Numbered from the stretch's first letter, positions 9,169 through 18,325 are shown. The stretch: 64,000 nucleotides of DNA from JAKAGZ01 sp963783855 (GCA_963783855.1 CAWAPE010000005.1:496001-560000), one strand, 5' to 3'. Numbers and translations are program-made. The notes: generated by a model not told the origin, from the letters alone.

Positions 9169-10029
9169 TTGCAAACTCTTATTGAGTATATATACAAAAA
9201 TACTGGCTGGCTGTATATAAAAATATTGGGGAACTCCATCTTTTTTTTCGATTTCTGGTCATTCGTTCATTTATGGAGTGGTGCAATACTAATAACAATA
9301 TTTGCTATAGCCAAATTCAGACATAAATGGAGCACCCTTTTTGCCTTCCTTTTATTTTATGAAATTACAGAGATCATACTTCGCTTTGCTGCCCTCAAAG
9401 TTTTTTTGCCGGAAACAATAAAAGATCAGTTTACAGATATAATTGTTGGTATGACAGGCGGTTACTTATTTTACAAATGGCTGGTGTATTATTCTTCAGA
9501 GGGAAAAAATATTAAAACTTTTTTACTAAGCTATAAAACTCACATAGCTTTATTAACTGCTTTTACAATAGCATTTCTTTGGGTAGGATTTTACGAGTAT
9601 AAATATAATGTGCCCGTGCTTAATTTTTCAGGATTTAATTATGCTGCATTTTCATTTTGGTCCTTCGGGATATTTCTGATATTGGTAACATATAATTATT
9701 TAACAACTAATTTGAAAAAACATTATTCAATGATCCTTGTATGGATAATTTATTTTATAATACTATGTATTATTGAATATATTTTATACCACTTTTTTGG
9801 GTTTAGGGAGTCAGGTCAACATGTTCACAAACCACTTATTTTCGATATAATTCACGGTACAAAAGTCTTGCACATATTCTATTTAGTTGCCCCTTTTATT
9901 TCTGTTACCTTATACACTTTAGTCAAGAAGTATATTATCAAAGCCTTTCATATGATAAGAGAATTTAATGGAGAATTAAATTTTGTAAAAAACAATACTT
10001 CAAATACAGAAGAATTAACTCCCCTGTAA
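9169..10029 (+). CDS. Unknown polytopic membrane protein
   Basis: 286 residues with about seven hydrophobic segments and a short polar C-terminus (NTSNTEELTPL). The TTG start is chosen because an in-frame stop lies at 9163-9165 and AAAGG sits 9 bases upstream. The segment DQFTDIIVGMTGGYLFYKW loosely recalls the Asp-rich helix end of VanZ/DUF2238-like proteins, but this is not enough for a family call. Aromatic residues are abundant and several His/Glu residues (WSFVHLWSG, FGFRESGQHVHK) sit at membrane borders, which could bind metal or lipid head groups. It stands alone and ends in a good terminator. Function unknown. Confidence 0.6.
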   Translation: MQTLIEYIYKNTGWLYIKILGNSIFFFDFWSFVHLWSGAILITIFAIAKFRHKWSTLFAFLLFYEITEIILRFAALKVFLPETIKDQFTDIIVGMTGGYLFYKWLVYYSSEGKNIKTFLLSYKTHIALLTAFTIAFLWVGFYEYKYNVPVLNFSGFNYAAFSFWSFGIFLILVTYNYLTTNLKKHYSMILVWIIYFIILCIIEYILYHFFGFRESGQHVHKPLIFDIIHGTKVLHIFYLVAPFISVTLYTLVKKYIIKAFHMIREFNGELNFVKNNTSNTEELTPL

Positions 10030-10127
10030 GCGGTATGACAAAATCTGCAGCGGGTGTAACATGGTCGGTTTTATTTAAGAATCTCGAGTTATATGTTTAC
10101 GACAATAAAGTAAAAATATAAATAGTG

Positions 10128-10152
10128 AAGCCCCTGAAAAGGGGCTTTATTT
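10128..10152 (+). terminator. Rho-independent terminator
   Basis: AAGCCCC-TGAAAA-GGGGCTT, a 7-bp GC-rich stem, is followed by TATTTTT on the plus strand. It ends the membrane-protein gene and, lying 8 bases past the stop of the last ABC permease gene, may also serve the minus strand. Confidence 0.8.
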
Positions 10153-10154
10153 TT

Positions 10155-11324
10155 CTATCCTGCCCGTAATGAATCCACTATTTTTTTTCTTGAAGCCCTG
10201 ACTGAAGGAAGAAATCCGCCTATTATTCCCATTGCCACAGAAAAAATCAATGAGCTAATTATTATTGATGGTGATACAGCAAATGAAAACTGTAATTCAG
10301 AGAAAGATGTGAAATTTAGAGTAGATATAGAAAAGAATTGCAAAAATGAAGCGAGAATTAACCCTATTACTCCACCAGCAAATGATATTATCACTGATTC
10401 TGTAAGAAATACAATCATAATGTTCCTTCTTCTAAAACCCAGTGCTCTTAGTGTTCCTATTTCCCTTGTTCTGTTAGCAACTGCAGAATACATTGTTATC
10501 ATTGCCCCAATTGTTGCTCCGAGACTAAAAATAATAGTAATAAAAATTCCAAGATATTTTATAAAATTAGCCATCAATTCAGATTGTTTCTCATAATATT
10601 TCTGTTCAATTTCCGGTTCAAATTGTTGTAAGCGCTGATCGGCTTCAAACTTCCTTTTGAATTTATCAAAATCAGATGCGCTTGTAAGTTTTAAAGTCAT
10701 TGTAGAAACAGTGTTTTCCCTGTTAAAAGCATCTAATAATTGTTTTGAATCACCCCAGAATTCAGAATCGAATCCGCTTCCATCCGTTCCAAAGATTCCA
10801 ACAATCGTCCATCTATCGCCGGCAAATTTAATTTTATCACCAATCTTTGCACCATTAAATCTGTCTGTCAATCCGGATCCAACAATTAATTCCCTTGTCC
10901 CCCATTTGAACATTCTGCCTTCAAGCAGTTTTGCTTGTGGGCGAAGCAATTTAATTTCAGGTGAAACTCCCCTTACAGTAATATTGCTCATCCCCCCACC
11001 GACCTTTTTAAGATTAATTATTACCACAGGTTCATAAGAAATAATTTTATTTCCATCAGGAGCCTTTTCTATATAAGAAAGTGAACTTATAATATTTTGC
11101 GTATCACCATCAATAATACTGGTGATTTCTCCGGTTGAAGACTTTCTGGAAATGAGTACATTATCCCTGGTTCCGGTGTCCTGCAATGTTTTTTGAATTC
11201 CATATGCCATCATAAGAACGGCTGCAAAAACAAACACAACCAGTGCGACACCCGAAACGGTGATAATATTTGTAAGCTTTCTTTTTGTAAAATTTTTCAG
11301 ACTATATCTAAATGGTATCTGCAT
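10155..11324 (-). CDS. ABC transporter permease, MacB/FtsX type (second of two)
   Basis: 389 residues in the MacB topology: one N-terminal membrane helix (TNIITVSGVALVVFVFAAVL), a ~200-residue periplasmic MacB-core domain (contains VRGVSPEIKLLRP and GSGLTDRFNGAKIGDKI), then three C-terminal helices with the FtsX motif NRTREIGTLRALGFRRRNI and VRASRKKIVDSLRAG at the end. It lies 18 bases downstream of the first permease and is last in an adaptor-ATPase-permease-permease operon. The two permeases probably form a heterodimer that couples cytosolic ATP hydrolysis to export from the periplasm. The cargo is unknown. Confidence 0.85.
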   Translation of the reverse strand: MQIPFRYSLKNFTKRKLTNIITVSGVALVVFVFAAVLMMAYGIQKTLQDTGTRDNVLISRKSSTGEITSIIDGDTQNIISSLSYIEKAPDGNKIISYEPVVIINLKKVGGGMSNITVRGVSPEIKLLRPQAKLLEGRMFKWGTRELIVGSGLTDRFNGAKIGDKIKFAGDRWTIVGIFGTDGSGFDSEFWGDSKQLLDAFNRENTVSTMTLKLTSASDFDKFKRKFEADQRLQQFEPEIEQKYYEKQSELMANFIKYLGIFITIIFSLGATIGAMITMYSAVANRTREIGTLRALGFRRRNIMIVFLTESVIISFAGGVIGLILASFLQFFSISTLNFTSFSELQFSFAVSPSIIISSLIFSVAMGIIGGFLPSVRASRKKIVDSLRAG

Positions 11325-11342
11325 TCTATCTCCTTTGCCGGA

Positions 11343-12503
11343 TTATCCAACAAACCTGAAGCCATCAACAATTCTTGTATTTAACGCTCTTTGAATTGGG
11401 AAAATGGAAGACAGGACTCCGATTAGAATCGCTGCGCTACAAGCTAATATTACTGTGATTGGTTCTAGCTGGAATATTGGGAAAAAGCCTTTAGGAATCA
11501 CTTCCGAAAATCCCTGTACTATTGGAAATGTCAAAAATAATCCCAGCGCACCTCCAATAGCAGAAATTACTAAAGATTCGCCCATAATTAATCCTGTAAG
11601 ATGTCTTCCTGAAAATCCAAGTGTCTTCATAACCGCATACTCTCTTGTTCTTTCCCTGGCAGACATAATCATTGTGTTACCAAGAACCAGCATTATTATT
11701 CCAATAATAACAAATGAAATTATATTCATCGCTGTAATTATAGCACTTGTTGATGCAAGGAATCCCTGTTGAAAAGCCCGTTCGGATTCTGTTTTTGTTT
11801 CGGCAGTTGAGTTTTTGAAAAGTGCATCTATTTTTGCGGATATTTCTCCGGATTGATTCGGATCATCAATTTTTTCAATGTACCACCCAACCCGATTTGC
11901 TCTGCCCGGCGATTCCTCTTTCATCCGCTCATTTATATAATCCCAGTGAAAAAGCATTTGAGTTCCGTCTGTGGTTTTGTCACGTGGCTTATAAATTCCT
12001 CTAATCACAAAGTCCCACCTGCCCGGATAGATATCACCTTCAAGAGTCATCTGGTCACCGACTTTCAGGTTATATTGTTTTGCAATATCAGACCCAATTA
12101 CACAGGCATTTCTTTCTTTAATAAAATTTTCTTTTTCTTTTTTTGATAAAACAAATTCAGGATATACATCAAAGATTGTGTTGGCATCTACAGCCAATCT
12201 TGCAAAGAACTGGTTTTTGTCTATATATACTCCGGAAAACCAAATTGCATAGGTCACTGTTGAAATGCCGGGAACGTTTTCAATTTTATTTTTGTAAGCT
12301 AAAGGCAGAGGAAAAATAAATGAAACTGCCTGTCTTGTAATCAGCCGGTTAGCCGATGAAGCCTCTACCCCGGCATGCCAGGCTGTAACAACTGTTCTTA
12401 GTAAGCCGAATGCGACCACAGCGATTGCAATTCCCAGGATTGTTAAAAACGTTCTTAATTTATGGCGAAGGGTATTTTTAAAGATCAGTTTGAATACTTT
12501 CAT
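11343..12503 (-). CDS. ABC transporter permease, MacB/FtsX type (first of two)
   Basis: 386 residues with the same plan as its neighbour: N-terminal helix (FLTILGIAIAVVAFGLLRTV), a periplasmic core (contains LSKKEKENFIKERNACVIGS and KVGDQMTLEGDIYPGRWDF), three C-terminal helices with the MARERTREYAVMKTLGFSG-like coupling segment (here SARERTREYAVMKTLGFSG) and a final cytosolic NTRIVDGFRFVG. The gene begins 7 bases after the ATPase gene, so translation is probably coupled. Sequence similarity to the other permease is low outside the FtsX motifs, which suggests an old duplication and a heterodimer. Confidence 0.85.
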   Translation of the reverse strand: MKVFKLIFKNTLRHKLRTFLTILGIAIAVVAFGLLRTVVTAWHAGVEASSANRLITRQAVSFIFPLPLAYKNKIENVPGISTVTYAIWFSGVYIDKNQFFARLAVDANTIFDVYPEFVLSKKEKENFIKERNACVIGSDIAKQYNLKVGDQMTLEGDIYPGRWDFVIRGIYKPRDKTTDGTQMLFHWDYINERMKEESPGRANRVGWYIEKIDDPNQSGEISAKIDALFKNSTAETKTESERAFQQGFLASTSAIITAMNIISFVIIGIIMLVLGNTMIMSARERTREYAVMKTLGFSGRHLTGLIMGESLVISAIGGALGLFLTFPIVQGFSEVIPKGFFPIFQLEPITVILACSAAILIGVLSSIFPIQRALNTRIVDGFRFVG

Positions 12504-12510
12504 AATTCAC

Positions 12511-13182
12511 CTAAACCAGATAGCCTTTATCAAGAGTCCTCGTAATCCTTGCCTTTTCTGCAGCGTGAGGATCGTGAGTAACTATGATAATAGTTTTCTT
12601 GAATTCCTTGTTTAACCTGTCGAGCAATGTTAAAATTTCATCTGCAGAATTTTTATCAAGATCACCAGTTGGTTCATCGGCAACAAGAAGTAATGGATCA
12701 GTAACAATTGCTCTTGCGATAGCAACTCTTTGTTCCTGCCCGCCGGAAAGTTGTTTTGGGTAATGGTCCATCCTGTCATCAAGCCCTACAACAGTTAATG
12801 CTGTTTCAACATGTTCCCTTCTTTCAGATTTTGAAAGAGGTGCCAAAAGAAGTGGAAGTTCCACATTTTCAAATGCAGTTAGAACAGGAATCAGATTATA
12901 AAACTGAAAAACAAATCCAATACTTTGCGCACGCCATTTTGCAAGTGCTGATTCATTTAGTTTCGAAATATCAGTTCCACCGACAGTAATTGTTCCGGAA
13001 GTTGGTTTATCGATACCCGCTATCAGATTGAGTAAAGTAGTTTTTCCCGAACCTGATGGCCCCATTAATGCCAGGAAATCACCTTCATCAACTTCAAGTG
13101 ATAAATTATTTAGAACAGGAATTGAAAAACTATCCCTGGAATATGTTTTTGAAACATCTTTTACACTAATTATGGATGACAT
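12511..13182 (-). CDS. ABC transporter ATP-binding protein, LolD/MacB-ATPase type
   Basis: 223 residues, complete nucleotide-binding domain. Walker A is GPSGSGKTTLL (about residues 40-50), the Q-loop FVFQFYNLIP, the signature LSGGQEQRVAIARA, Walker B LLLVADEPTGDLD and the H-loop IIIVTHD. Stand-alone ATPases of this size power FtsX/MacB-fold permeases such as LolCDE and split MacAB systems. It sits between the adaptor gene (25-base gap) and the permease genes (7-base gap), which fixes its partners. Confidence 0.92.
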   Translation of the reverse strand: MSSIISVKDVSKTYSRDSFSIPVLNNLSLEVDEGDFLALMGPSGSGKTTLLNLIAGIDKPTSGTITVGGTDISKLNESALAKWRAQSIGFVFQFYNLIPVLTAFENVELPLLLAPLSKSERREHVETALTVVGLDDRMDHYPKQLSGGQEQRVAIARAIVTDPLLLVADEPTGDLDKNSADEILTLLDRLNKEFKKTIIIVTHDPHAAEKARITRTLDKGYLV

Positions 13183-13207
13183 TTATTACACCCCGCTATA
13201 AAAATAT

Positions 13208-14398
13208 TTATATAACTTTTACTGATAAACCGTCCTTAATCTGATCCGTGATTTTCTGAATCACTTTATCCCCTTCATCAATTCCTGAAATTATTTCTGT
13301 ATAATCTCCAATAATTTTACCGGTTTTAACTTCAATTTCTTTCGCTTTTTCATCTATAACTTTATACAGGTACTCTTTCCCATTAATCTTTCTAATTGCT
13401 GTAAACGGTACCACAAGAATTGGTTTTTGATCTAAAGCTTTTTCATCAACTTCATTTTTAAGGAATAAAACTTTAGTACTCATTTCCGGGAGAACTTTGC
13501 TGTCGTATTTTTTAAATGCAACCTTTACAAGCACCGTGGCCTTTGAACGATCGGCGGTTGGTACAATTTTATCAACGTTTCCCGGATAACGCACATCAGG
13601 ATAAGCATCAAGGGTTATTTCACAATCTTGCCCTGCTTTAATTCTTTGAATATTTGATTCAGAAACATCAACTTCAACTTGTAAAGATAACATATCGGCC
13701 ATGGTAACAACCGCAGCTCGTGAAGTTGTACTGGCCCCCAGCGGAGAAACTATTTCACCAACGTCCGCATTTTTTGTTAAAACTGTACCATCAAACGGGG
13801 CACGAATCAGAGTGTTTTCTAATGCAACTTCAGCGGTTGTAACCTGTGCTTTTGCAACTTCTATTGATGCCAATACTCTTTTATAATTAGCATCAGCCGC
13901 ATCAAACTGCATTTGTGTGGTTGCCCCAGATTTCACTAATTTTTTTTGTCTTTCATAATTATTTTTTGCATCAGTAAGGCCCGCTTCATTGTACTGCAAA
14001 TTTGCTTTTGCCTGTTCCAGTTGTGCTTTTATATCATTGTCTTCAAGCCGGGCAATAATCTGGCCTTTTTTAACTGCATCTCCTTCTACCACTCCAAGGT
14101 ACACTAAACGCCCCGTTGCTTTGGAAGCCACGGAAGCTTTTCTTTGTGCAACAACATAACCGCTTCCTGTTAATATAGCATCTGATTCTGAAGGAGATAT
14201 TTTGGAAGCTGTGACAAGATTAACCTCCGTTGCGGGAGAAATCAAAATATTCCATAATGATATAATTCCAAAGATTATAAGAATAATTACCACAATTGAA
14301 ATTAAAATTTTAATAATTTTATTTTTGCTGCCGGGACTTTCAGAAGTTGATGTCCTATTAATTTTTAGAGTTGATAAGTCAGCATTTTTGTTTTCCAT
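13208..14398 (-). CDS. Periplasmic adaptor (HlyD/MacA-type membrane fusion protein)
   Basis: 396 residues. One membrane anchor (about residues 28-50), then the usual adaptor order: half lipoyl domain (ASVASKATGRLVYLGVVEGD), an alpha-hairpin coiled coil (about residues 115-190), the second lipoyl half (LENTLIRAPFDGTVLTKNAD), a beta-barrel and a C-terminal membrane-proximal domain. It would link the inner-membrane ABC complex to an outer-membrane channel. No TolC-like gene lies in the window, so the channel must be encoded elsewhere. First gene of the four-gene exporter operon; the 260-base gap upstream should hold its promoter, but none is clear. Confidence 0.88.
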   Translation of the reverse strand: MENKNADLSTLKINRTSTSESPGSKNKIIKILISIVVIILIIFGIISLWNILISPATEVNLVTASKISPSESDAILTGSGYVVAQRKASVASKATGRLVYLGVVEGDAVKKGQIIARLEDNDIKAQLEQAKANLQYNEAGLTDAKNNYERQKKLVKSGATTQMQFDAADANYKRVLASIEVAKAQVTTAEVALENTLIRAPFDGTVLTKNADVGEIVSPLGASTTSRAAVVTMADMLSLQVEVDVSESNIQRIKAGQDCEITLDAYPDVRYPGNVDKIVPTADRSKATVLVKVAFKKYDSKVLPEMSTKVLFLKNEVDEKALDQKPILVVPFTAIRKINGKEYLYKVIDEKAKEIEVKTGKIIGDYTEIISGIDEGDKVIQKITDQIKDGLSVKVI

Positions 14399-14586
14399 AA
14401 ATACGTAATCTATCCCTTTTTATTTCCCAAATAATTGAATTATTACATATTAAAGATAATACATAAAATTAGTTCCCCAACACCTTTAATCAAAAAAATC
14501 AGGATGTAAATTATAGTAATTACAGTACTTACTTCTACTTTAATATTAATTTAGTGTCAACAGGAAGGAAAATTTCGGATATAATT

Positions 14587-14605
14587 TGCGGCTAATCTAG
14601 CCGCA
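14587..14605 (-). terminator. Hairpin downstream of the CBS-domain gene
   Basis: TGCGGCTA-ATC-TAGCCGCA is a perfect 8-bp stem with a 3-base loop. On the minus strand it follows the CBS gene by about 55 bases and is followed by AATTATAT rather than a clean T-run. Confidence 0.5.
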
Positions 14606-14660
14606 TCAAAATTTATCCTGAAACGTAATAATAATTTTGCCACCAGCACATTTTCAGAAT

Positions 14661-15116
14661 TTACCTGATTGTGCTTAAGTGCGGTGTATCTTTTATATAT
14701 TGGACAAGTTGATCAATCGTAAATTCTTTTTCATCAATTACTGCTTTAACAACATCGCCAATTGAAATAAAACCAACCAATTTATTATTATCTAAAACCG
14801 GAAGATGACGAATTTTTTTATTTATCATTAAAGCCATACACTCTTCGGGGGTTCTTTCAGGCTTAACATATATTACATTATGCGACATTATTTGGTTTAC
14901 CAGCGTATCTTTTGATGATTTACCGACCAATATTACTTTTCTTGCATAATCTCTTTCGGACATTACACCAACCGGATTCCCCATTTCATCTTTTACCAGA
15001 AGTGCACCAATCCCTTTTTCAGCCATTAATTTTAACGCATCAAAAACTGTTGTTTCAGGAGAAACTGACCATATTTTTGTTCCCTTTTTTGCTAAAATTT
15101 CATTGACAGTTCTCAT
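14661..15116 (-). CDS. Twin CBS-domain protein
   Basis: About 151 residues, almost entirely two CBS motifs (roughly residues 12-68 and 75-140), as in small stand-alone CBS-pair proteins that bind adenosine nucleotides or S-adenosylmethionine. Typical motifs are GALLVKDEMGNPVGVMSERD and RHLPVLDNNKLVGFISIGD. The ATG at 15116 is chosen over a GTG six bases upstream because GGGAGGT (15121-15127) lies just before the ATG and overlaps that GTG. No fused effector domain is present, so the target it regulates is unknown. It is a single gene with large gaps on both sides. Confidence 0.85.
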   Translation of the reverse strand: MRTVNEILAKKGTKIWSVSPETTVFDALKLMAEKGIGALLVKDEMGNPVGVMSERDYARKVILVGKSSKDTLVNQIMSHNVIYVKPERTPEECMALMINKKIRHLPVLDNNKLVGFISIGDVVKAVIDEKEFTIDQLVQYIKDTPHLSTIR

Positions 15117-15385
15117 ACCCACCTCCCGTTGTTCTTATAAATTCTAAAACATATTTATATAGGACTGTTCCGATATATTGTTTTTGCTTTAATTGAAGAT
15201 AATAAAATTTTCTTAAAATACTACTAATAATAAATCAGGCAATTATTTTCTCCAAGGCCTCATATTACATAGGATTATAGATATCTTTAAGGAGATAATT
15301 AGGTACCTGAAAGAATTTTAAGACAATAATCTGAGCAATTTAAAAGACCAGCGAAATTAGAATCTAAGCTTTACCTTTAAAACCA

Positions 15386-15437
15386 AATTGCCCTACTCGC
15401 AGAAGTGGGGTCAAATCCATCTTTGAATAGGGCAATT
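15386..15437. repeat. Stem-loop with 10-bp arms and a 32-base loop
   Basis: AATTGCCCTA (15386-15395) is the exact inverse of TAGGGCAATT (15428-15437). The loop holds GTGGGGTCAAATCC. It could be a structured RNA 3' of the cytochrome gene, a small RNA or a remnant of a dispersed repeat. Confidence 0.4.
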
Positions 15438-15546
15438 GATAAGAAATATACTAAACTATAAAAGTTAAATATATTCCTAAGTATAGTCTCCCCTGACTAT
15501 TTTGACAGTTAGCAGGTTGAACTAAGAACAAACTTAAAAGAACAAT

Positions 15547-15570
15547 TGTGAGGGGAATATTCCCCTCACA
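15547..15570 (-). terminator. Perfect 24-base palindrome at the end of the cytochrome gene
   Basis: TGTGAGGGGAAT followed directly by its inverse, 17 bases past the stop codon. On the minus strand ATTGTTCTTTTAAG follows. Read as the transcription terminator. Confidence 0.65.
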
Positions 15571-15587
15571 TCATCAAGAAAATTAAA

Positions 15588-17597
15588 TTACTTAAGAAGG
15601 ATCATTTTCTTAACTGCTATAAATGAACCTGCATTAATTCTGTACAGGTACATTCCTGATCCAACTTTTTGACCACTTGAATTTTCGCCATCCCAGGTTA
15701 CAGAATAAGTTCCTGCACTCTGGCTCTGGTTAACTACTGTATTAACAAGTCTACCAGTGATGTCATAGATTTCCAGTTTTACGTTACTTTCTTTCGGAAT
15801 AGTATACTTAATAGTAGTAGTCGGATTGAAAGGATTAGGGTAATTCTGGTCAATTGAGAAAGTTTGTGGTAAAGCATTATCAATCAGTTTAATATCCGTA
15901 GTAGGATCCAATTTAACTATAGAAGACGCTATCAAGGAGTATGCATATGCAGGATTATGTATACCCAAACTTCTATCTTCTTCGACAAAGAGATAATTAT
16001 AGCCTGCCTGAGCTTCAAGTAATGTAACTGTTGAATCATTTATAGAAACATCTGTACTACCTTTAGGAGGCAATAACAGTGCTAATTTATGTAATAATCC
16101 TTCCATTTCAACCTGGAGTCCATTAGCAGTCCCGTCACCATCAAGGTCAGCATTACCGTTTACGTAAAATTTCTTGTCTGAGAATTCAGTTCCGATAGTA
16201 CCGTGGCAAGGTGCACATGCCGCAACATTATCATCACCGGTTACCGGATCTACCATATTCAGTGTATGTCCACCAACTTTACTATCAGAAGTAGTAGCTG
16301 CCATATGACAATCTACGCAGGCATCTTTTGTAGCAGCCAAATGTGGAGAGCTGGTAGTTCTCCAACCGAATGTAATACCGTTTGTACCAGCTAACATATC
16401 ACCCTGTGGACCATGATGAGGACCATAGTGTGAACTTAAATTGTTCAGGTAATCATTTGTATAAGCAACTGCATCTCTTCTGGCCTGATGACAATTCATA
16501 CAAAGAGCACCTTTCTGGCCGGTTGTTACTGTTACACCATTCTGGAAAGTAGCAGTTACTGTTCTTAACTGATTTATATTAGTTGCATCGTGCGGATCGT
16601 GACAAACACCACAGGATATTTTTGCTAAAGCAGGTGCAGTTGTTAATTCTGCTTTTCCGCCTTTAATCCATGAAACAAAACCAGAACCACTATGGCAGGG
16701 TGCACAGTCTGCGCTGCTGCCGCGGGCCAATGTAGTTGGATTTGAGTGCCTTGAAAAGCTAGCTGATTCAGGTATAAAGTGATGTGTTCCTTCATCATGA
16801 CACCATGCACAATTGTCTGCATCCAGAGATTTAACCATTTTAGAATCAGTTATAGCGCCGTAGTGATCAGCTCCAGGTCCGTGACAGCTTTCACACTGAA
16901 TATTAGCTAATGCCATAGCCTGAGGATAAGCAGTCTTCATAGAATCATACATACCTGGCATCAATGTATCCGGAAAAGTAAACGGATAATCGTCAAAGCC
17001 ATTATTATTGGCAAGTTTATCATAACCGGTTGTATGACAGCTAATACAAGATTCGCCATAATGATCACTCAACGTTCCGTTCAAACCGCGCTCTAACATT
17101 GTAGCGTGACCTGTTTGTGACCATTTGCTGTAAAGTGGAACACCTACAGGTCTGAAAGCACCGTTGTGACAGACGTAACAGGCTCCCACTTGTGTTCCCA
17201 CAAAAAGTGATGAGTTAATTGTAATTGTTGCGCTCAATGCGCCATCTGTTACAGTTATTTTATATGTTCCAACTTTATCAGGAATAAATGAAATAACCTG
17301 ATTTGAAGTATCTATATCTTTTGTAGCACCAAAAGCTACAACAGAACCGCCTGGTTTGGATGTAATTGACCAAACAGGTGAAGCAAATTTAGTAGAAATT
17401 GAAGCCTTCAAATAAACCTTGGTTTCCTTACCAACGTTTTGCAGGCTGTTGTAAGCTCTGTCAAAATATTTAGCAACAGAATCTTTTTCTACGTCCCTTG
17501 GTGTTACTCCATATGTACCAACTGTAAGAGTCTGTGCAAGACTCATACTGGCACACATAAAGAGAGGCAGAATTAAAAAAAGAAGCATTTTTTTCAT
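15588..17597 (-). CDS. Exported nine-heme c-type cytochrome with T9SS sorting domain
   Basis: 669 residues. A signal peptide (about 1-21, ending SLAQ) is followed by an Ig-like beta domain (about 25-130), then nine CXXCH heme sites in order: CYVCH, CISCH, CESCH, CAWCH, CAPCH, CGVCH, CMNCH, CVDCH and CAPCH. Extra His residues (HYGPHHGPQGD, GTHHF) can act as distal ligands. The last ~85 residues are a type A T9SS tail (NYPNPFNPTTTIKYTIP, then YDITGRLV, GMYLYRI and VKKMILLK). It should receive heme in the periplasm and then cross the outer membrane by T9SS to the surface or medium. The overall plan resembles octaheme/decaheme electron-transfer or reductase families, but no catalytic signature is certain. 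It follows the receiver gene in the same direction after 167 bases. Confidence 0.88.
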   Translation of the reverse strand: MKKMLLFLILPLFMCASMSLAQTLTVGTYGVTPRDVEKDSVAKYFDRAYNSLQNVGKETKVYLKASISTKFASPVWSITSKPGGSVVAFGATKDIDTSNQVISFIPDKVGTYKITVTDGALSATITINSSLFVGTQVGACYVCHNGAFRPVGVPLYSKWSQTGHATMLERGLNGTLSDHYGESCISCHTTGYDKLANNNGFDDYPFTFPDTLMPGMYDSMKTAYPQAMALANIQCESCHGPGADHYGAITDSKMVKSLDADNCAWCHDEGTHHFIPESASFSRHSNPTTLARGSSADCAPCHSGSGFVSWIKGGKAELTTAPALAKISCGVCHDPHDATNINQLRTVTATFQNGVTVTTGQKGALCMNCHQARRDAVAYTNDYLNNLSSHYGPHHGPQGDMLAGTNGITFGWRTTSSPHLAATKDACVDCHMAATTSDSKVGGHTLNMVDPVTGDDNVAACAPCHGTIGTEFSDKKFYVNGNADLDGDGTANGLQVEMEGLLHKLALLLPPKGSTDVSINDSTVTLLEAQAGYNYLFVEEDRSLGIHNPAYAYSLIASSIVKLDPTTDIKLIDNALPQTFSIDQNYPNPFNPTTTIKYTIPKESNVKLEIYDITGRLVNTVVNQSQSAGTYSVTWDGENSSGQKVGSGMYLYRINAGSFIAVKKMILLK

Positions 17598-17764
17598 AAT
17601 CTTATTATCTCCATTTATTATGACGTGAAATGTTTTATTTAGTTTTTATTAATTGCTTCCTGCAATTCATAAAGTCTTTTTTTTATAATCATACTACTGC
17701 TTAATAAACCATTACTACAGATTTTTATGATTATTTAATTTCAATTTGTTTAGAACAATTTATC

Positions 17765-18151
17765 TTAGTTAACCTGATTCAGATTCTTTGATTTTGTCAA
17801 AGAATCTATCAGGTCTTTAATATCCTCTATTTTCACAGGTTTAATTGCATAATAGAGCACCCCCAGCGGACTTATTTCCCTGCCCAGTTTGTGACTATCG
17901 TCTGATGTCACAAAAATTGTTGAGATATTCGGAATTACATTTTTAATAGAAGTAATTATCCTGGCAGAATTTGGTTTTACCATGTCATCATCAAGCACAA
18001 GCAGTGAAGGATGATTTGAAAAAACAAACGATATTACATCTAGCAAGTCTGTTTTTTTGCTGTAAGAAATCATTGTGTTATTCGAAATAACTTCGTCTGC
18101 ACCAAATTTTTCTATTAAAGCTGTATCATCAGAAATCAACAAAATCTTCAT
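17765..18151 (-). CDS. Stand-alone response-regulator receiver domain
   Basis: 128 residues, one receiver domain and nothing else. The phosphorylation set is intact: D8/D9 acidic pair (LLISDDT), D54 phospho-acceptor (LLVLDDDM), T80 (FVTSDD) and K102 (YAIKPVK). With no output domain it may act as a phosphate shuttle, or bind a partner protein as CheY and Spo0F do. A consensus sigma-54 promoter ends only a few bases before the ATG, and the divergent neighbours are a histidine kinase and a sigma-54 activator. This points to induction by that pair. The cytochrome gene follows in the same direction and may be read through from here. Confidence 0.8.
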   Translation of the reverse strand: MKILLISDDTALIEKFGADEVISNNTMISYSKKTDLLDVISFVFSNHPSLLVLDDDMVKPNSARIITSIKNVIPNISTIFVTSDDSHKLGREISPLGVLYYAIKPVKIEDIKDLIDSLTKSKNLNQVN

Positions 18152-18166
18152 AATGGCATACTATAC

Positions 18167-18180
18167 GCAATCAACGTGCC
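18167..18180 (-). promoter_or_regulatory. Consensus sigma-54 (RpoN) promoter
   Basis: On the minus strand TGGCACG-TTGA-TTGC matches the RpoN -24/-12 consensus (TGGCAC, five bases, TTGC), with invariant GG and GC at the right spacing. The expected start of transcription is near 18155, about four bases before the ATG of the receiver gene, so the message would be nearly leaderless or the protein would start further in. A sigma-54 activator gene lies 1.8 kb away. Confidence 0.75.
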
Positions 18181-18325
18181 ACTAAATTATTTAAGAATAA
18201 AAGGTTGCTATTAATTTCAGATATTTAATTATTTCGTTTTAGGCTTAAATTCGAAGTAATTATTTTGAAAAGATTATTGTAGAAGCATTGGAAAAGCCAT
18301 AATCCCAACTGAACTGTGACTTGAT

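Larger units (their letters stand above)
15123..15587. other. 465-base gap with two stem-loops, no gene
   Basis: I see no credible coding frame here. The gap holds a long-loop hairpin at 15386-15437 and a terminator-like palindrome at 15547-15570. Confidence 0.5.
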
